Positions 7,390 through 15,157 of a stretch of 30,714 nucleotides of DNA are shown piece after piece. Positions within the stretch are counted from its first letter, which is position 1. Each line of letters starts with the position of its first letter. Below the pieces are notes generated by a model, which saw nothing but the letters and a program-made list of their open reading frames with translations, ran no database searches and had not been told where the DNA came from. A program made the translations under genes and the position numbers. Source of the stretch: a virus; the IMG/VR virus record IMGVR_UViG_3300012269_000016, positions 1-30,714 of that record. One strand, given 5' to 3'.

Positions 7390-7848
7390 ATGAAACTTTC
7401 AGTACCAGATAACTACGTACCCTCCGCCTCAAAGTTCAACAACGGTCATTGGAAGTTTGACCAACAGATGGGCAAAGGGGCGGGCTTTGTTTACATAATC
7501 CGCGATAATTTAATGGAGAAATTTTACTTAGGCAAAAAATCTTTCAGAGTCAGCAGTGGCTATGAGACAAACTGGCGTAAGTACACGTCTTCCTCAAACA
7601 TATTAAATAGCTTGCTGGAAGCAGGTGATAAATCAGACTTTGATTTCTTTTGTCTTGAGCAATACAGGATGACGGGTACTGTGAGCTACGCAGAGACATG
7701 GTCCTTGTGTCTAGTGGAGGCGCCTACAACAGATCGTTGGTATAACAAGCGCATTGAAAAAGTTGCATGGAATGTCAGCGAAAAATTATCTGAAAGGCAT
7801 AAACGCAGACTGGATATAATCATCAACATGGGAGACCCCGATGCTTAA
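7390..7848 (+). CDS. GIY-YIG-like endonuclease (SegE-type)
   Basis: A 152-aa protein with a degenerate GIY-YIG pattern: GFVYIIRDN (32-40) and FYLGKKSF (45-52), followed by NWRKYTSSS (61-69), a conserved Glu in SYAETWS (about 102) and WYNK (117-120). The KY-SSS feature is typical of the phage SegE-like GIY-YIG group. It could be a free-standing homing endonuclease. Alternatively it could serve as the junction-resolving or DNA-degrading nuclease of this phage, since no T7 gp3-like endonuclease I is seen. Its leader hairpin could delay expression. It overlaps the next gene by 8 nt. Confidence 0.65.
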   Translation: MKLSVPDNYVPSASKFNNGHWKFDQQMGKGAGFVYIIRDNLMEKFYLGKKSFRVSSGYETNWRKYTSSSNILNSLLEAGDKSDFDFFCLEQYRMTGTVSYAETWSLCLVEAPTTDRWYNKRIEKVAWNVSEKLSERHKRRLDIIINMGDPDA

Positions 7849-8026
7849 GTTCAAACGTTTTTTATTTGTAATCCTCACACTCATTGCCGCTGTGGGTTTA
7901 ATTGCCAGCTGCATTTTGATGGGAATGGAAGCATTGGGGGTTGCTGAAGACAACGGCCTGTCCAACATTAAATTAATGCTATCTTCTTTAATATTAGGCT
8001 TTATTGCGAACACAATGAGGAAGTAA
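7841..8026 (+). CDS. Small two-helix membrane protein
   Basis: A 61-aa protein with a basic start (MLKFKR) and two hydrophobic stretches, about residues 7-27 and 44-57. It is an inner-membrane protein, perhaps an exclusion or accessory factor. It overlaps both neighbours: its ATG is in the end of the GIY-YIG gene, and its stop forms TAATG with the primase-helicase start. No family is recognised. Lysis genes would not be expected here, so holin is unlikely but not excluded. Confidence 0.72.
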   Translation: MLKFKRFLFVILTLIAAVGLIASCILMGMEALGVAEDNGLSNIKLMLSSLILGFIANTMRK

Positions 8027-9696
8027 TGGGCAAAATCGTCAAGCGAAATCAGCCCTGCTTGGCTTGTGACTCAACTGATGCACGTCAGATATATGAAGAC
8101 GGCGGTTCAAAATGCTTCTCATGCGACAAAAGTTTTAAATCTGATGAAGCAGTCAAGCCAGCACCCAGAATGTACAGTCCTAAAAGGATAAATCCAGAAG
8201 AAATAAAAACATACGCAACAAGAGGCTTTGAAGCAAGAGCTATTACCAAAGCAGTCTGTGCTTTTTACAATGTGAGAGTTTCTTACAATTCAGACGGTAA
8301 TATTGACACACATTACTACCCCTATGAAAAAGAAACACATTATAAAATCCGCAAACTCCCCAAAGAGTTTCAATGGACACCGTCCGGTTCCAAGTCCCTA
8401 TTTGGTATGGAACACTTTAACGGCGGCGGCAAGCGTTTAATTATATGCGAAGGTGAATGCGACACTCTTGCAGTAGCCGAGGCATCCCACCAAAGATACA
8501 ATAAGTTTTACCCAATAGTGGGTATTTCTTCTTCCGCAATGGCAGAGCACCTTGTAGAGCATCGCTCTTGGATTCGCTCTTTTCAAGAAGTTGTGATTTG
8601 TTTTGATGAAGACGACGCAGGCTTGAAGGCACAAAAAGAAGCTATAAGAATCATTGGTTACGATAAAGCGCGTGTCACAAAACTCCCGAAAAATGATGCA
8701 AATGACGTGCTTGTCGAAATGGGTGGCAAAGAGCTACTTCAATGTGTCTTTGACGCAACTACGTTTGTACCCTCCGGGATCATAAAGCGAACTGCTATAT
8801 GGGAAGCAATTGTAGCAGCAAGTAAAGTTGTCTCAATTCCATTTCCGCCTTGTCTTGCCGGTCTCAACAGCAAGCTGAAGGGGATGAGAGGTGGAGAGAT
8901 CACTCTCTTTATCTCCGGTACAGGTTCCGGTAAGAGTACAATAATGCGAGAAATAATCTTGCATGTTCTAGAGACATCTAAAGAAAAGATTGGCGTAATA
9001 AGCCTAGAGGAAGCCCCCGGTGAGACCGGTAAATCTCTTGCAAGCATGCAGTTGAAGCGTAATAAAGCCTCGGAAGAGATCTCTTTGGAAGATCTTGAAG
9101 TCGGCTTTAATGAAGTCTTTAAAGAAGATCGAATTGAGTTATTGGATCACCAGGGCTCAGCCAACGACGGCAGTATTGTGGATCGCATTGAGTACATGTG
9201 TCTAGTCGGCTGCAAAAAGATTTTCATTGACCACATCACAATACTTGTATCGGAGGGAGCTGAAAACTTACAAGGCAATGAGGCTCAAGATAAGATAATG
9301 AACGACTTGCTGCGTATTGTGAAGCGCTATCCTGACGTATGGATCGGTCTTGTGTCGCATCTACGCAAGACGCCTAACGACAAAAAGTCATTTGAAGAAG
9401 GCAGGTTACCGTCATTAGATGATATAAAAGGATCTGCGTCAATAAAGCAAATCTCATTTGACATAGTGGCCTTTGCAAGAAACATGACAGCCGAGTCAGA
9501 GACAGAAAGAAACACGATAGACATGGCAGTGCTGAAAGCCAGAACAATTGGCTTAACAGGCAGAGTTGCAGGTCTGCGATTTATTCCGTCAACAGGCCGA
9601 ATGGCTGCAGTAGATTTTATTGAGGAAAAAGCAAGTGAAGAATCCTTCAACAAAACAGAAAAAGGAACTAAAATTGTCGCAGTCGACATCTTGTGA
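8026..9696 (+). CDS. Primase-helicase (T7 gp4-like)
   Basis: A 556-aa bifunctional replication protein, near the T7 gp4 length (566 aa). The N-terminal zinc ribbon has C11, C14, C30 and C33. The TOPRIM primase core has CEGECDTLA (E142) and CFDEDDAGL (D194-D197). The RecA-like helicase has Walker A SGTGSGKST (297-305) and Walker B KIFIDH (D402). It makes RNA primers on the lagging strand and unwinds DNA ahead of polymerase. GAGGAAG sits before ATG 8026. The last 23 bases overlap the next small gene. Confidence 0.96.
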   Translation: MGKIVKRNQPCLACDSTDARQIYEDGGSKCFSCDKSFKSDEAVKPAPRMYSPKRINPEEIKTYATRGFEARAITKAVCAFYNVRVSYNSDGNIDTHYYPYEKETHYKIRKLPKEFQWTPSGSKSLFGMEHFNGGGKRLIICEGECDTLAVAEASHQRYNKFYPIVGISSSAMAEHLVEHRSWIRSFQEVVICFDEDDAGLKAQKEAIRIIGYDKARVTKLPKNDANDVLVEMGGKELLQCVFDATTFVPSGIIKRTAIWEAIVAASKVVSIPFPPCLAGLNSKLKGMRGGEITLFISGTGSGKSTIMREIILHVLETSKEKIGVISLEEAPGETGKSLASMQLKRNKASEEISLEDLEVGFNEVFKEDRIELLDHQGSANDGSIVDRIEYMCLVGCKKIFIDHITILVSEGAENLQGNEAQDKIMNDLLRIVKRYPDVWIGLVSHLRKTPNDKKSFEEGRLPSLDDIKGSASIKQISFDIVAFARNMTAESETERNTIDMAVLKARTIGLTGRVAGLRFIPSTGRMAAVDFIEEKASEESFNKTEKGTKIVAVDIL

Positions 9697-9820
9697 ATGT
9701 AACACTACAGTAAGCTTGATGTCCCTTAATTTAAAGAAATGTGTAGACTGCGGCAAAGAGACGCCGTGGACATTAGACAAAGGGCAATCCTCACTTCTCA
9801 TAAAAGGTTTAAAAGGATGA
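9674..9820 (+). CDS. Zinc-ribbon microprotein with TTG start
   Basis: A 48-aa frame from TTG 9674 to TGA 9818-9820. AAGGAAC is 7-8 nt upstream of the TTG. It has CEC near residue 9 and CVDCG near 24-28, then TPWTLDKGQ, a metal-ribbon pattern. Its stop overlaps the ligase ATG (9817) as ATGA. That both supports this gene and indicates that the ligase starts at 9817. The start codon is uncertain, as ATG 9719 in frame is also possible. Function unknown. Confidence 0.6.
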   Translation: MSQSTSCECNTTVSLMSLNLKKCVDCGKETPWTLDKGQSSLLIKGLKG

Positions 9821-11169
9821 TTAACAACTCAGATGATGTGTTTGAAATTATTGAGTACATCGCCGCAACGTCCAGTACAAAGGCTAAACAAGATATTATT
9901 GAAGCGTGCCTAGAAACCGAACTATTCAAAAAAGTAATCAAATTTGCTTGTGAACCACTTCTTAGGTTTGGTCTGTTAGACATGCCTGCCGTAACTTCAG
10001 GTTACAATACCTTGAATGATGAGTCTTGGCGAATCTTAGATTGTCTCGCCTCAGGTGAGGTTCGACGTTCCATTGATACAATTGATCTTGTTACTGACCA
10101 CCTGGGGAGTCTAACAGCAGACTCTCAAGAGTTGTTTCGCCGAATCCTTAAGAAAGATTTACGGGCAGGCTTTGGTACAGCAATCATAAACAAAGCTTCA
10201 AAGAAGGTTAATGGCTCTGCCTTGATCACTGACTTTCCTTACATGCGGTGCTCATTACCCAAGCATGTGAATCTCGAAGAATGGCCCTGGGCCTCAGGCA
10301 TTGACAGTGAAGTGAAACTCGACGGTATGTTTGCCAGCCTGTCTGTAGTGGGCAGCGGAGGACAGATGCACACACGCAAGGGTCAGCTATTTGATCTTGG
10401 CTTGGCGTCTTGGGAGGGTCTGAATAAAGACATTCGATTGTTGCCTCCCGGTTTCCGCTTTTCCGGCGAGCTGATTGTTGTCAGAAACGGGCAAACAATG
10501 AAGCGTCAAACCGGTAACGGTTTCATCAATGCACTGTTAAACGGCAATGACACGTTGCCTGATGATTGCCACGTTGCGTACACAGTGTGGGATATGGTGC
10601 CTCTACAAGCCGCCGCAGATAATTTCTATGACCGCACAAGAGCCCAACGTAAAGCCGCACTGCTGAGCATCTTATCTTTCCAAGATTTCAGTGACATAAG
10701 CTTTGTGGAGACACGGCAAGTCTTCAGCTTGGAAGAAGCACAAGCACATGCGCAAGAAGTTATGGATTCGGGCGGTGAAGGTACTGTATTGAAACATCCC
10801 AATGGCCTATGGAAAAAGACAACTTCGAAGCATGAGATCAAGATTAAAGCTGAACACACTGCAGATCTTCGGATGTTGTCGTTGACGCCGGGTACGGGCA
10901 AGAATGAAGCTACATTCGGCTCAATCACCTGCGCAACAGACGATGGGAATGTCATTGTAGATGTTTCAGGCTACACCGACGAGCTGAGAAAAGACATCTA
11001 TGAGAACTGGGAGAATGTTTACGAAGGTCGCTTGATGGAGCTGACCTTCAATGACTTGCTCAGCAAAAGAAACAGAGAGACGTTCTCATTGTTTCTGCCC
11101 AGGTTCAAAGAGTTCAGATTTGACAAAGATGACACCGACAGCTACGAGTCTATAAAAGCGATGATTTAG
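9817..11169 (+). CDS. ATP-dependent DNA ligase
   Basis: A 450-aa ligase of the T4 gp30 type that seals nicks using ATP. Nucleotidyltransferase motif I is EVKLDGMF with the AMP-accepting Lys at 167. Motif Ia-like HTRKGQ, motif III FSGELIV (E218), motif IV EGTVLKH (321-327) and motif V IKIKAEHTADL (341-351) follow in order. The N-terminal 150 residues (LFRRILKKDLRAGFG) form the DNA-binding helical domain seen in T4 and eukaryotic ligases. ATG 9817 is chosen because of the ATGA overlap and AAAAGG upstream. A longer frame from 9739 is possible but would overlap the zinc microprotein gene. Confidence 0.94.
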   Translation: MINNSDDVFEIIEYIAATSSTKAKQDIIEACLETELFKKVIKFACEPLLRFGLLDMPAVTSGYNTLNDESWRILDCLASGEVRRSIDTIDLVTDHLGSLTADSQELFRRILKKDLRAGFGTAIINKASKKVNGSALITDFPYMRCSLPKHVNLEEWPWASGIDSEVKLDGMFASLSVVGSGGQMHTRKGQLFDLGLASWEGLNKDIRLLPPGFRFSGELIVVRNGQTMKRQTGNGFINALLNGNDTLPDDCHVAYTVWDMVPLQAAADNFYDRTRAQRKAALLSILSFQDFSDISFVETRQVFSLEEAQAHAQEVMDSGGEGTVLKHPNGLWKKTTSKHEIKIKAEHTADLRMLSLTPGTGKNEATFGSITCATDDGNVIVDVSGYTDELRKDIYENWENVYEGRLMELTFNDLLSKRNRETFSLFLPRFKEFRFDKDDTDSYESIKAMI

Positions 11170-11178
11170 GTATCTTAT

Positions 11179-11340
11179 ATGAAAAGAACAGCGTCAGGCC
11201 ATGTATGGTATGTTGACATGGGTATCATTTGCTTCTCAAATAATCTGCAAGACCTGGAAATTGACAAAGCGGATTTAAAAAGAATGACAGAGGCCCTTGA
11301 AAAATATGTACCACCCAAACCGCAGCCGATGGAGTATTAA
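11179..11340 (+). CDS. Hypothetical small protein
   Basis: A 53-aa frame (ATG 11179, TAA 11338-11340) that fills the space between ligase and the next gene without a gap. It begins MKRTASGHVWYVDMGIICF, contains a short helix (KADLKRMTEALEKY) and ends Pro-rich (VPPKPQPMEY). AGG is 9 nt before the start. It may be a short member of the same family as the next genes (short beta unit, then a helix), but the similarity is slight. Confidence 0.62.
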   Translation: MKRTASGHVWYVDMGIICFSNNLQDLEIDKADLKRMTEALEKYVPPKPQPMEY

Positions 11341-11535
11341 ATGTTAACAAGCGCAATGGACGAGTGGAAGCTTTTAGGGAAAGATATTAGTGTATACTCT
11401 GATGGCCAGTCTACAAATCTTTCCAAAAAAGATCTAGCAAAAATGCTGCTGGCAATACTAGACAATGAAACTGACGCCGGTTTCGAGTTCAGTGATCCAG
11501 CAATACTCGCAAGACTGCTAAGAGACATACACTAA
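11341..11535 (+). CDS. Hypothetical protein, MLT-DEW family member 1
   Basis: A 64-aa protein starting directly after the previous stop. It shares a pattern with its neighbour at 11536: MLT, two to three residues, DEW, then VYSDGQSTNLSKKDLAKML against VYIFPDNQSVSLTRNNLLDML. So the two arose by duplication. No known domain is recognised. The start codon directly abuts the upstream stop, so it is probably translated by reinitiation. Confidence 0.7.
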   Translation: MLTSAMDEWKLLGKDISVYSDGQSTNLSKKDLAKMLLAILDNETDAGFEFSDPAILARLLRDIH

Positions 11536-11802
11536 ATGCTTACAGCATCAAATGATGAATGGGTAGTATCTGAAAACGCACCGGTTGTTTACATATTTCC
11601 GGATAACCAAAGCGTCTCATTAACCCGAAATAATTTGCTGGATATGCTGGCTGAACTGCCACTTAAAGGCTTTTTGCAAGAGTCTCCACCCTGGTTAGTT
11701 GACGCGGATCTTGACATTAAGATAGGTAATGACACGTATTTTGGTGAAGACGATTTATTAGTCATGTTGCAAGCAATAAGGAGAGCAAAAAATGCAACCT
11801 AG
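11536..11802 (+). CDS. Hypothetical protein, MLT-DEW family member 2
   Basis: An 88-aa acidic protein, paralogous to the previous gene (shared start MLTASNDEW and QS..L...NLLDML). The C-terminal part seems to repeat the unit: IKIGNDTYFGEDDLLVMLQ is again a beta strand pair followed by a helix. The ATG abuts the previous stop. Function unknown. Confidence 0.7.
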   Translation: MLTASNDEWVVSENAPVVYIFPDNQSVSLTRNNLLDMLAELPLKGFLQESPPWLVDADLDIKIGNDTYFGEDDLLVMLQAIRRAKNAT

Positions 11803-12133
11803 TAATACAGAATTTGTGACAGAGCTAATGGAGTTCTCAGACTTCGGCGGCTTGACGCAAGTAGCCGTTATTGAAGCTCTCCGCTTCTACAGCGAGTTGG
11901 TTGTCAAGCAAGAGCGCCCCCAAGAAGACAACGGCGCAATGCTGAGTAATCAAACTTGGTGGGATGTGAATGCAGATTTACATCGCCGAATGATGGCAAG
12001 GCTCCATCCCGAGCACGCTAAAAAGATTGAGGAGGAGCTCAAAGAAAGGCAGACACTCAGCGGAGCCGAAATGCTGGGTAGACAGGCGGAAGCCTTGTTC
12101 AGGCAGCATGAGTGGAAAAAGTTTAACAGTTAG
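11792..12133 (+). CDS. Hypothetical protein
   Basis: A 113-aa helical, charged protein that I do not recognise. AAGGAGAG is well placed before ATG 11792, which lies inside the end of the previous gene. The C-terminal half is strongly helical (HAKKIEEELKERQTLSGAEM). A stable hairpin follows the stop (12143-12163), marking the end of this gene group. Confidence 0.72.
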   Translation: MQPSNTEFVTELMEFSDFGGLTQVAVIEALRFYSELVVKQERPQEDNGAMLSNQTWWDVNADLHRRMMARLHPEHAKKIEEELKERQTLSGAEMLGRQAEALFRQHEWKKFNS

Positions 12134-12142
12134 ATTAAAAAG

Positions 12143-12163
12143 CCCCCGACATAATGTTGGGGG
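12143..12163 (+). terminator. Hairpin, possible weak terminator or mRNA-processing site
   Basis: CCCCCGACA (12143-12151) pairs with TGTTGGGGG (12155-12163), nine pairs around a TAA loop. It is followed by TTAAAATCAAAAGGAG instead of a U-run. The same loop-proximal G-rich arm and the tail TTAAAATCAAAAGG recur at 20095-20115, before another small gene. It could be a partial terminator or a stabilising leader element. Confidence 0.55.
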
Positions 12164-12184
12164 TTAAAATCAAAAGGAGCAGTT

Positions 12185-12544
12185 ATGTTAATACTTCTCA
12201 CGGCGTCTAACGATGTCACCTATTTAGTTGACGAGGCGGATTTACATGAAGGTGGCGACTTAGCCGAACTTTGCATTTGTGCTTATAAAGACTTTATGAA
12301 TTTTTATATTTACCCTGAAGACCTCAGAAAATTTTTAAGAGTGGCTTTTTCAGACCATGTGGAAATAAGGTTTAATGAGACTTCATACTTTATGGCGACT
12401 TCTATTTTTAAAGAAATGAAAGAAACATCTAACACATTCCAATTGTCAAATGCCGTTGCTAATTCAAAAGTCTTTTTAAAAGATCGCTTCGGTGCTACAC
12501 AGATTGTAAAAATGTACATTGAGGAGATGCAAGGAAATGTATAA
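12185..12544 (+). CDS. Hypothetical protein
   Basis: A 119-aa protein preceded by AAAAGGAG. The start LLTASND recalls the MLTASNDEW start of the gene at 11536. The middle (FYIYPEDLRKFLRVAF, then VEIRFNETSYFM) has the same strand-helix-strand order as the next gene (YYVQDFEIFTLLL, then FKITIEDSVFYVF), so these two are probably diverged paralogues. Its codons are more AT-rich than in the replication genes. No known domain. Confidence 0.72.
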   Translation: MLILLTASNDVTYLVDEADLHEGGDLAELCICAYKDFMNFYIYPEDLRKFLRVAFSDHVEIRFNETSYFMATSIFKEMKETSNTFQLSNAVANSKVFLKDRFGATQIVKMYIEEMQGNV

Positions 12545-12902
12545 AATTGTGACACCTACTAACCGCACTGTTTTCTTCTGTTCTGTTGGTTGGAACAGTT
12601 ATAAAAACGCAACACATGAAAAAGGCGACGCTCTCGATCATTTTGACGACTATATGATGTTTTCAATTGAGCCGAATGGTGAGTATTACGTTCAAGATTT
12701 TGAAATCTTTACACTCCTTTTAAGTAATACTACTTTTAAAATAACTATAGAAGACTCGGTCTTTTATGTTTTTAATACTCAAGTTAACAAGACTGTCTCT
12801 GAGTGCATTAAGTCGGCTTGTCTGCAATTAAATACAACGCATCCCAGAAAAATAATAGATTGCAAACTAGATTTAGAAACAATGTGGAATAATTATGAAT
12901 AG
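12537..12902 (+). CDS. Hypothetical protein
   Basis: A 121-aa protein starting at ATG 12537, with AAGG just upstream. An in-frame TTG at 12519 is less likely. It overlaps the previous gene by 8 nt and the next by 8 nt. It is rich in aromatic residues and Thr, probably beta-rich, and resembles the preceding gene in layout. Function unknown. Confidence 0.7.
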   Translation: MYKIVTPTNRTVFFCSVGWNSYKNATHEKGDALDHFDDYMMFSIEPNGEYYVQDFEIFTLLLSNTTFKITIEDSVFYVFNTQVNKTVSECIKSACLQLNTTHPRKIIDCKLDLETMWNNYE

Positions 12903-13434
12903 CTCTGACCGGATAAAGGCAATACGTGAAGGCGGATTTGTCAAACGCTGTCACACAAAATTTATGCATCGAGAGTATACAGTAGGTCAACACAGCTTCA
13001 ACATGCTGGCACTGCTGATGGTGTTTCACCCCAATCCTTCTACAAACTTAATGAAAGCAGTTGTGCTGCATGATGTCCCGGAACGGTGGACAGGTGATCT
13101 GCCGACTCCCGTAAAGTATTTGGCCCCCGGAATGAAAGCTGAAATATACGCATTTGAAAAAGCAATCCTCAAACAAATTCACCCTGAAATTGAGTTGACT
13201 GCCGAAGAAACTTTCTGGCTTAAGTCAGTAGACATGGTAGAATTGTGGCAGTGGTGCCAAGAAGAGCAAGCACTCGGAAATACCTCTGTCAAAGCCATGA
13301 AAGACGAATGCTTAGCAATAATTTGGAGGCTTGATAGTGACGGCGTATTTCCTCCCGAACTTGCAGGGTATGTTCTAAGTGAGAAGCGACACACATTCCT
13401 CAGCGACATGCCGAACAAGGTGTTTGACTTATGA
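12895..13434 (+). CDS. HD-domain 5'-deoxynucleotidase, YfbR-like
   Basis: A 179-aa hydrolase of the HD superfamily. The metal ligands are visible as GQHSFN (H33), LHDVPERWTGDLPTPVKY (H59, D60) and KSVDMVE (D113). The motif TGDLPTPVK is characteristic of the YfbR group, which dephosphorylates deoxynucleoside 5'-monophosphates. In a phage it would adjust dNMP pools, recycle host DNA breakdown products or blunt nucleotide-based defences. It starts in a small overlap with its neighbour and ends in an ATGA junction. Confidence 0.85.
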   Translation: MNSSDRIKAIREGGFVKRCHTKFMHREYTVGQHSFNMLALLMVFHPNPSTNLMKAVVLHDVPERWTGDLPTPVKYLAPGMKAEIYAFEKAILKQIHPEIELTAEETFWLKSVDMVELWQWCQEEQALGNTSVKAMKDECLAIIWRLDSDGVFPPELAGYVLSEKRHTFLSDMPNKVFDL

Positions 13435-13802
13435 AAATTGCACCAGTAACTTTGCTTAAGATATTTGAGAATTCTTACATTGACGGTAATGCGCTAGACA
13501 AACACTTACGATTTCAAAATGCATTAGAAGAGCACGGTGAAGTGATGACGCGCAACGAGGCCAAAGCGTTGTACCACAGAATTCTATATAACGGAGTTGC
13601 GTACCACAGCCAACAGAGTGAAGAGAAAAAATATCTTGACAGACTGACCGATGACTTTGCTGGAAGATTTATGTCTTTTGCATTAGAAAACAGTTCTCTC
13701 AACTTAAATACAGACGAGGCAATAGCTAGGCTCTGCACTGATACTGCCTATCGTATTGCCAAAGAAATGGTCGAAGCAAGACACAGGAGCATGACTGAAT
13801 GA
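13431..13802 (+). CDS. Hypothetical protein
   Basis: A 123-aa helical protein of unknown function, coupled by ATGA overlaps on both sides. It contains His-rich helices (EEHGEVMTRNEAKALYHRIL) but no metal-binding signature that I can name. Being directly behind the HD nucleotidase it may share its expression, but a shared role is not shown. Confidence 0.7.
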   Translation: MKIAPVTLLKIFENSYIDGNALDKHLRFQNALEEHGEVMTRNEAKALYHRILYNGVAYHSQQSEEKKYLDRLTDDFAGRFMSFALENSSLNLNTDEAIARLCTDTAYRIAKEMVEARHRSMTE

Positions 13803-14161
13803 GAAAACTGACCAAACAAGCCACATCATTAAATGACATCCCAGAGCTTTTGGGCATGCTCAGCAGGTTGGAAGATGCATTTGACGACATTATAATTGCG
13901 GCAAATGGCCCCAATACACGGCGGTTCAAATGGATAGTCCAGCGCGCCCAGTCAGCTTTGGACAATGATGAGACATGGCGAGATATGCCTCTGCCGGGGG
14001 ACTCTCACAAGCATCCCGACGAGATTGCAGTGCTGCGCGTCAGAGTGAAAGAACTGAGGAGTATTACAGTAGAGGCGCTGGTCAATCTGGCAATGCACGA
14101 ACCACAGAAAGCAAAAGAGTTGTCTGATATGATGACACAGGAGATTAAAAATGCTACTTGA
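13799..14161 (+). CDS. Hypothetical protein
   Basis: A 120-aa helical protein of unknown function. ATG 13799 overlaps the previous stop (ATGA). A long helix covers about residues 74-118 (DEIAVLRVRVKELRSITVEA). The end overlaps the next gene by 11 nt. No membrane segment or cysteine pair. Confidence 0.7.
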   Translation: MRKLTKQATSLNDIPELLGMLSRLEDAFDDIIIAANGPNTRRFKWIVQRAQSALDNDETWRDMPLPGDSHKHPDEIAVLRVRVKELRSITVEALVNLAMHEPQKAKELSDMMTQEIKNAT

Positions 14162-14432
14162 TGACTTAAGCGCTTTACTGGATACATTTGAAGAGTTAGG
14201 CTATGAGAGCAAAATAAATGCAACTCCTGACGGTTCAGACGCAATCCAACGTCTGGAGAATTTTGTGCAAATGCGTCCAGCTATTGTAGAAAGGACACCT
14301 TCTCAAGAGGCTATTGATGTAGGCGTGCGGACCGCCACAAATGGTAGTCTACTGGCGCAAGATTCTGAGATACCAATCGAGAGAGTCATCTACTGGGTAT
14401 ACCGTGAAATGGTTCGACTGGAGGCAAAATGA
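14151..14432 (+). CDS. Hypothetical protein
   Basis: A 93-aa acidic protein of unknown function. It starts within the end of the previous gene and ends in an ATGA overlap with the lipoprotein gene. It contains an N-terminal helix (LLDDLSALLDTFEELGY) and a C-terminal helix (ERVIYWVYREMVRLEAK). Confidence 0.68.
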   Translation: MLLDDLSALLDTFEELGYESKINATPDGSDAIQRLENFVQMRPAIVERTPSQEAIDVGVRTATNGSLLAQDSEIPIERVIYWVYREMVRLEAK

Positions 14433-14659
14433 AATTAATTGTGATCGTCCCGCTTTTGATGTTGTTTACAGGCTGCTTAAGCGATCTTACTGTTAATTTC
14501 AGTTCACAAGACGTAATAAACGAAGTGGCATTTGTTACCTATTTTACGCAGTGCAGCAGAAGTAAAGCTGTCAATCAAGACGGCGTTCTCACCGGCAGCC
14601 AGTTTATGGACTGCATGCTGCCTGCTTATAACTTGTCAATGCGCGAGAAATTAAAATGA
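14429..14659 (+). CDS. Small predicted lipoprotein
   Basis: A 76-aa protein with a signal peptide: a short basic start (MK), a hydrophobic core (LIVIVPLLMLF) and a lipobox-like TGC with Cys16 as the lipidation site. The mature part of 60 residues has three further cysteines. It would be exported and anchored in a membrane of a Gram-negative host. Small early phage lipoproteins such as T5 Llp block receptors for superinfecting phage, so a superinfection-exclusion role is a reasonable guess, not a demonstration. It is not an Rz1, because no Rz partner is nearby. Confidence 0.75.
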   Translation: MKLIVIVPLLMLFTGCLSDLTVNFSSQDVINEVAFVTYFTQCSRSKAVNQDGVLTGSQFMDCMLPAYNLSMREKLK

Positions 14660-14946
14660 TAAATGACCGAACAGAGTTTGAGGAGGTAATGCGTGGTAAT
14701 TTTAAAATACCCGCAGCGGCATTTAACACAAGGAGCGAGCAAGGTTACTATGACGGCCACCTTAATGCCTACTATAGAGTCTGGAAGCTTTGCGAAGAAA
14801 AGAAGAGGAAAAAAATTGCAGATTTTAAACTAAAACTTTGGGGTATAGCTGAAAGTGTAATACTAAGAAAACCCAATGCCGGCGCTGAGTTAGTGGCAAA
14901 ACAACTCTGCATAGATATCAGATCACATTTAGACGGAATCAGTTAA
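14656..14946 (+). CDS. Hypothetical protein
   Basis: A 96-aa basic protein of unknown function, coupled by ATGA to the lipoprotein and by TAATG to the next gene. It includes a Lys/Arg-rich segment (CEEKKRKKIADFKLKLWG) and a helical C-terminus (GAELVAKQLCIDIRSHL). The GYYDGHLNAYYR segment might be part of a binding surface. Confidence 0.7.
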   Translation: MINDRTEFEEVMRGNFKIPAAAFNTRSEQGYYDGHLNAYYRVWKLCEEKKRKKIADFKLKLWGIAESVILRKPNAGAELVAKQLCIDIRSHLDGIS

Positions 14947-15155
14947 TGACTTATCTGGAAGCTTTTGAAATCATTAAGATGAAACTCAAGCAAACAAGCC
15001 GTGCCACCGTAATTGAAAACGTGGGAGTGTGCGGAGGGACCTATGATAGTTGGTCCAGAGGAGAGGTTGAGTCTCCAAGTCTCAGAGTATTTGTGAGATT
15101 CTGTATCTATTTCGGCCTTGAAGTGTCAATGGCTGAACTCAAACATATGGTGTAA
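14946..15155 (+). CDS. Small helix-turn-helix protein
   Basis: A 69-aa protein whose length and helix order fit a minimal XRE-like DNA-binding domain. There is a first helix (LEAFEIIKMKLKQ), a turn-helix region (ATVIENVGVCGGTYDSWSRG) where YDSWSRGEVESPS fits the recognition helix and following loop, and then helices RVFVRFCIYFGL and MAELKHMV. It may regulate phage or host genes. Its start overlaps the previous stop. Confidence 0.6.
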   Translation: MTYLEAFEIIKMKLKQTSRATVIENVGVCGGTYDSWSRGEVESPSLRVFVRFCIYFGLEVSMAELKHMV

Positions 15156-15157
15156 TC

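Noticed and set aside
9739-9816. Ligase start at 9739 with 26 more residues
   Set aside because: The extension has no family similarity and overlaps the zinc microprotein in another frame; the ATGA junction and AAAAGG favour 9817.
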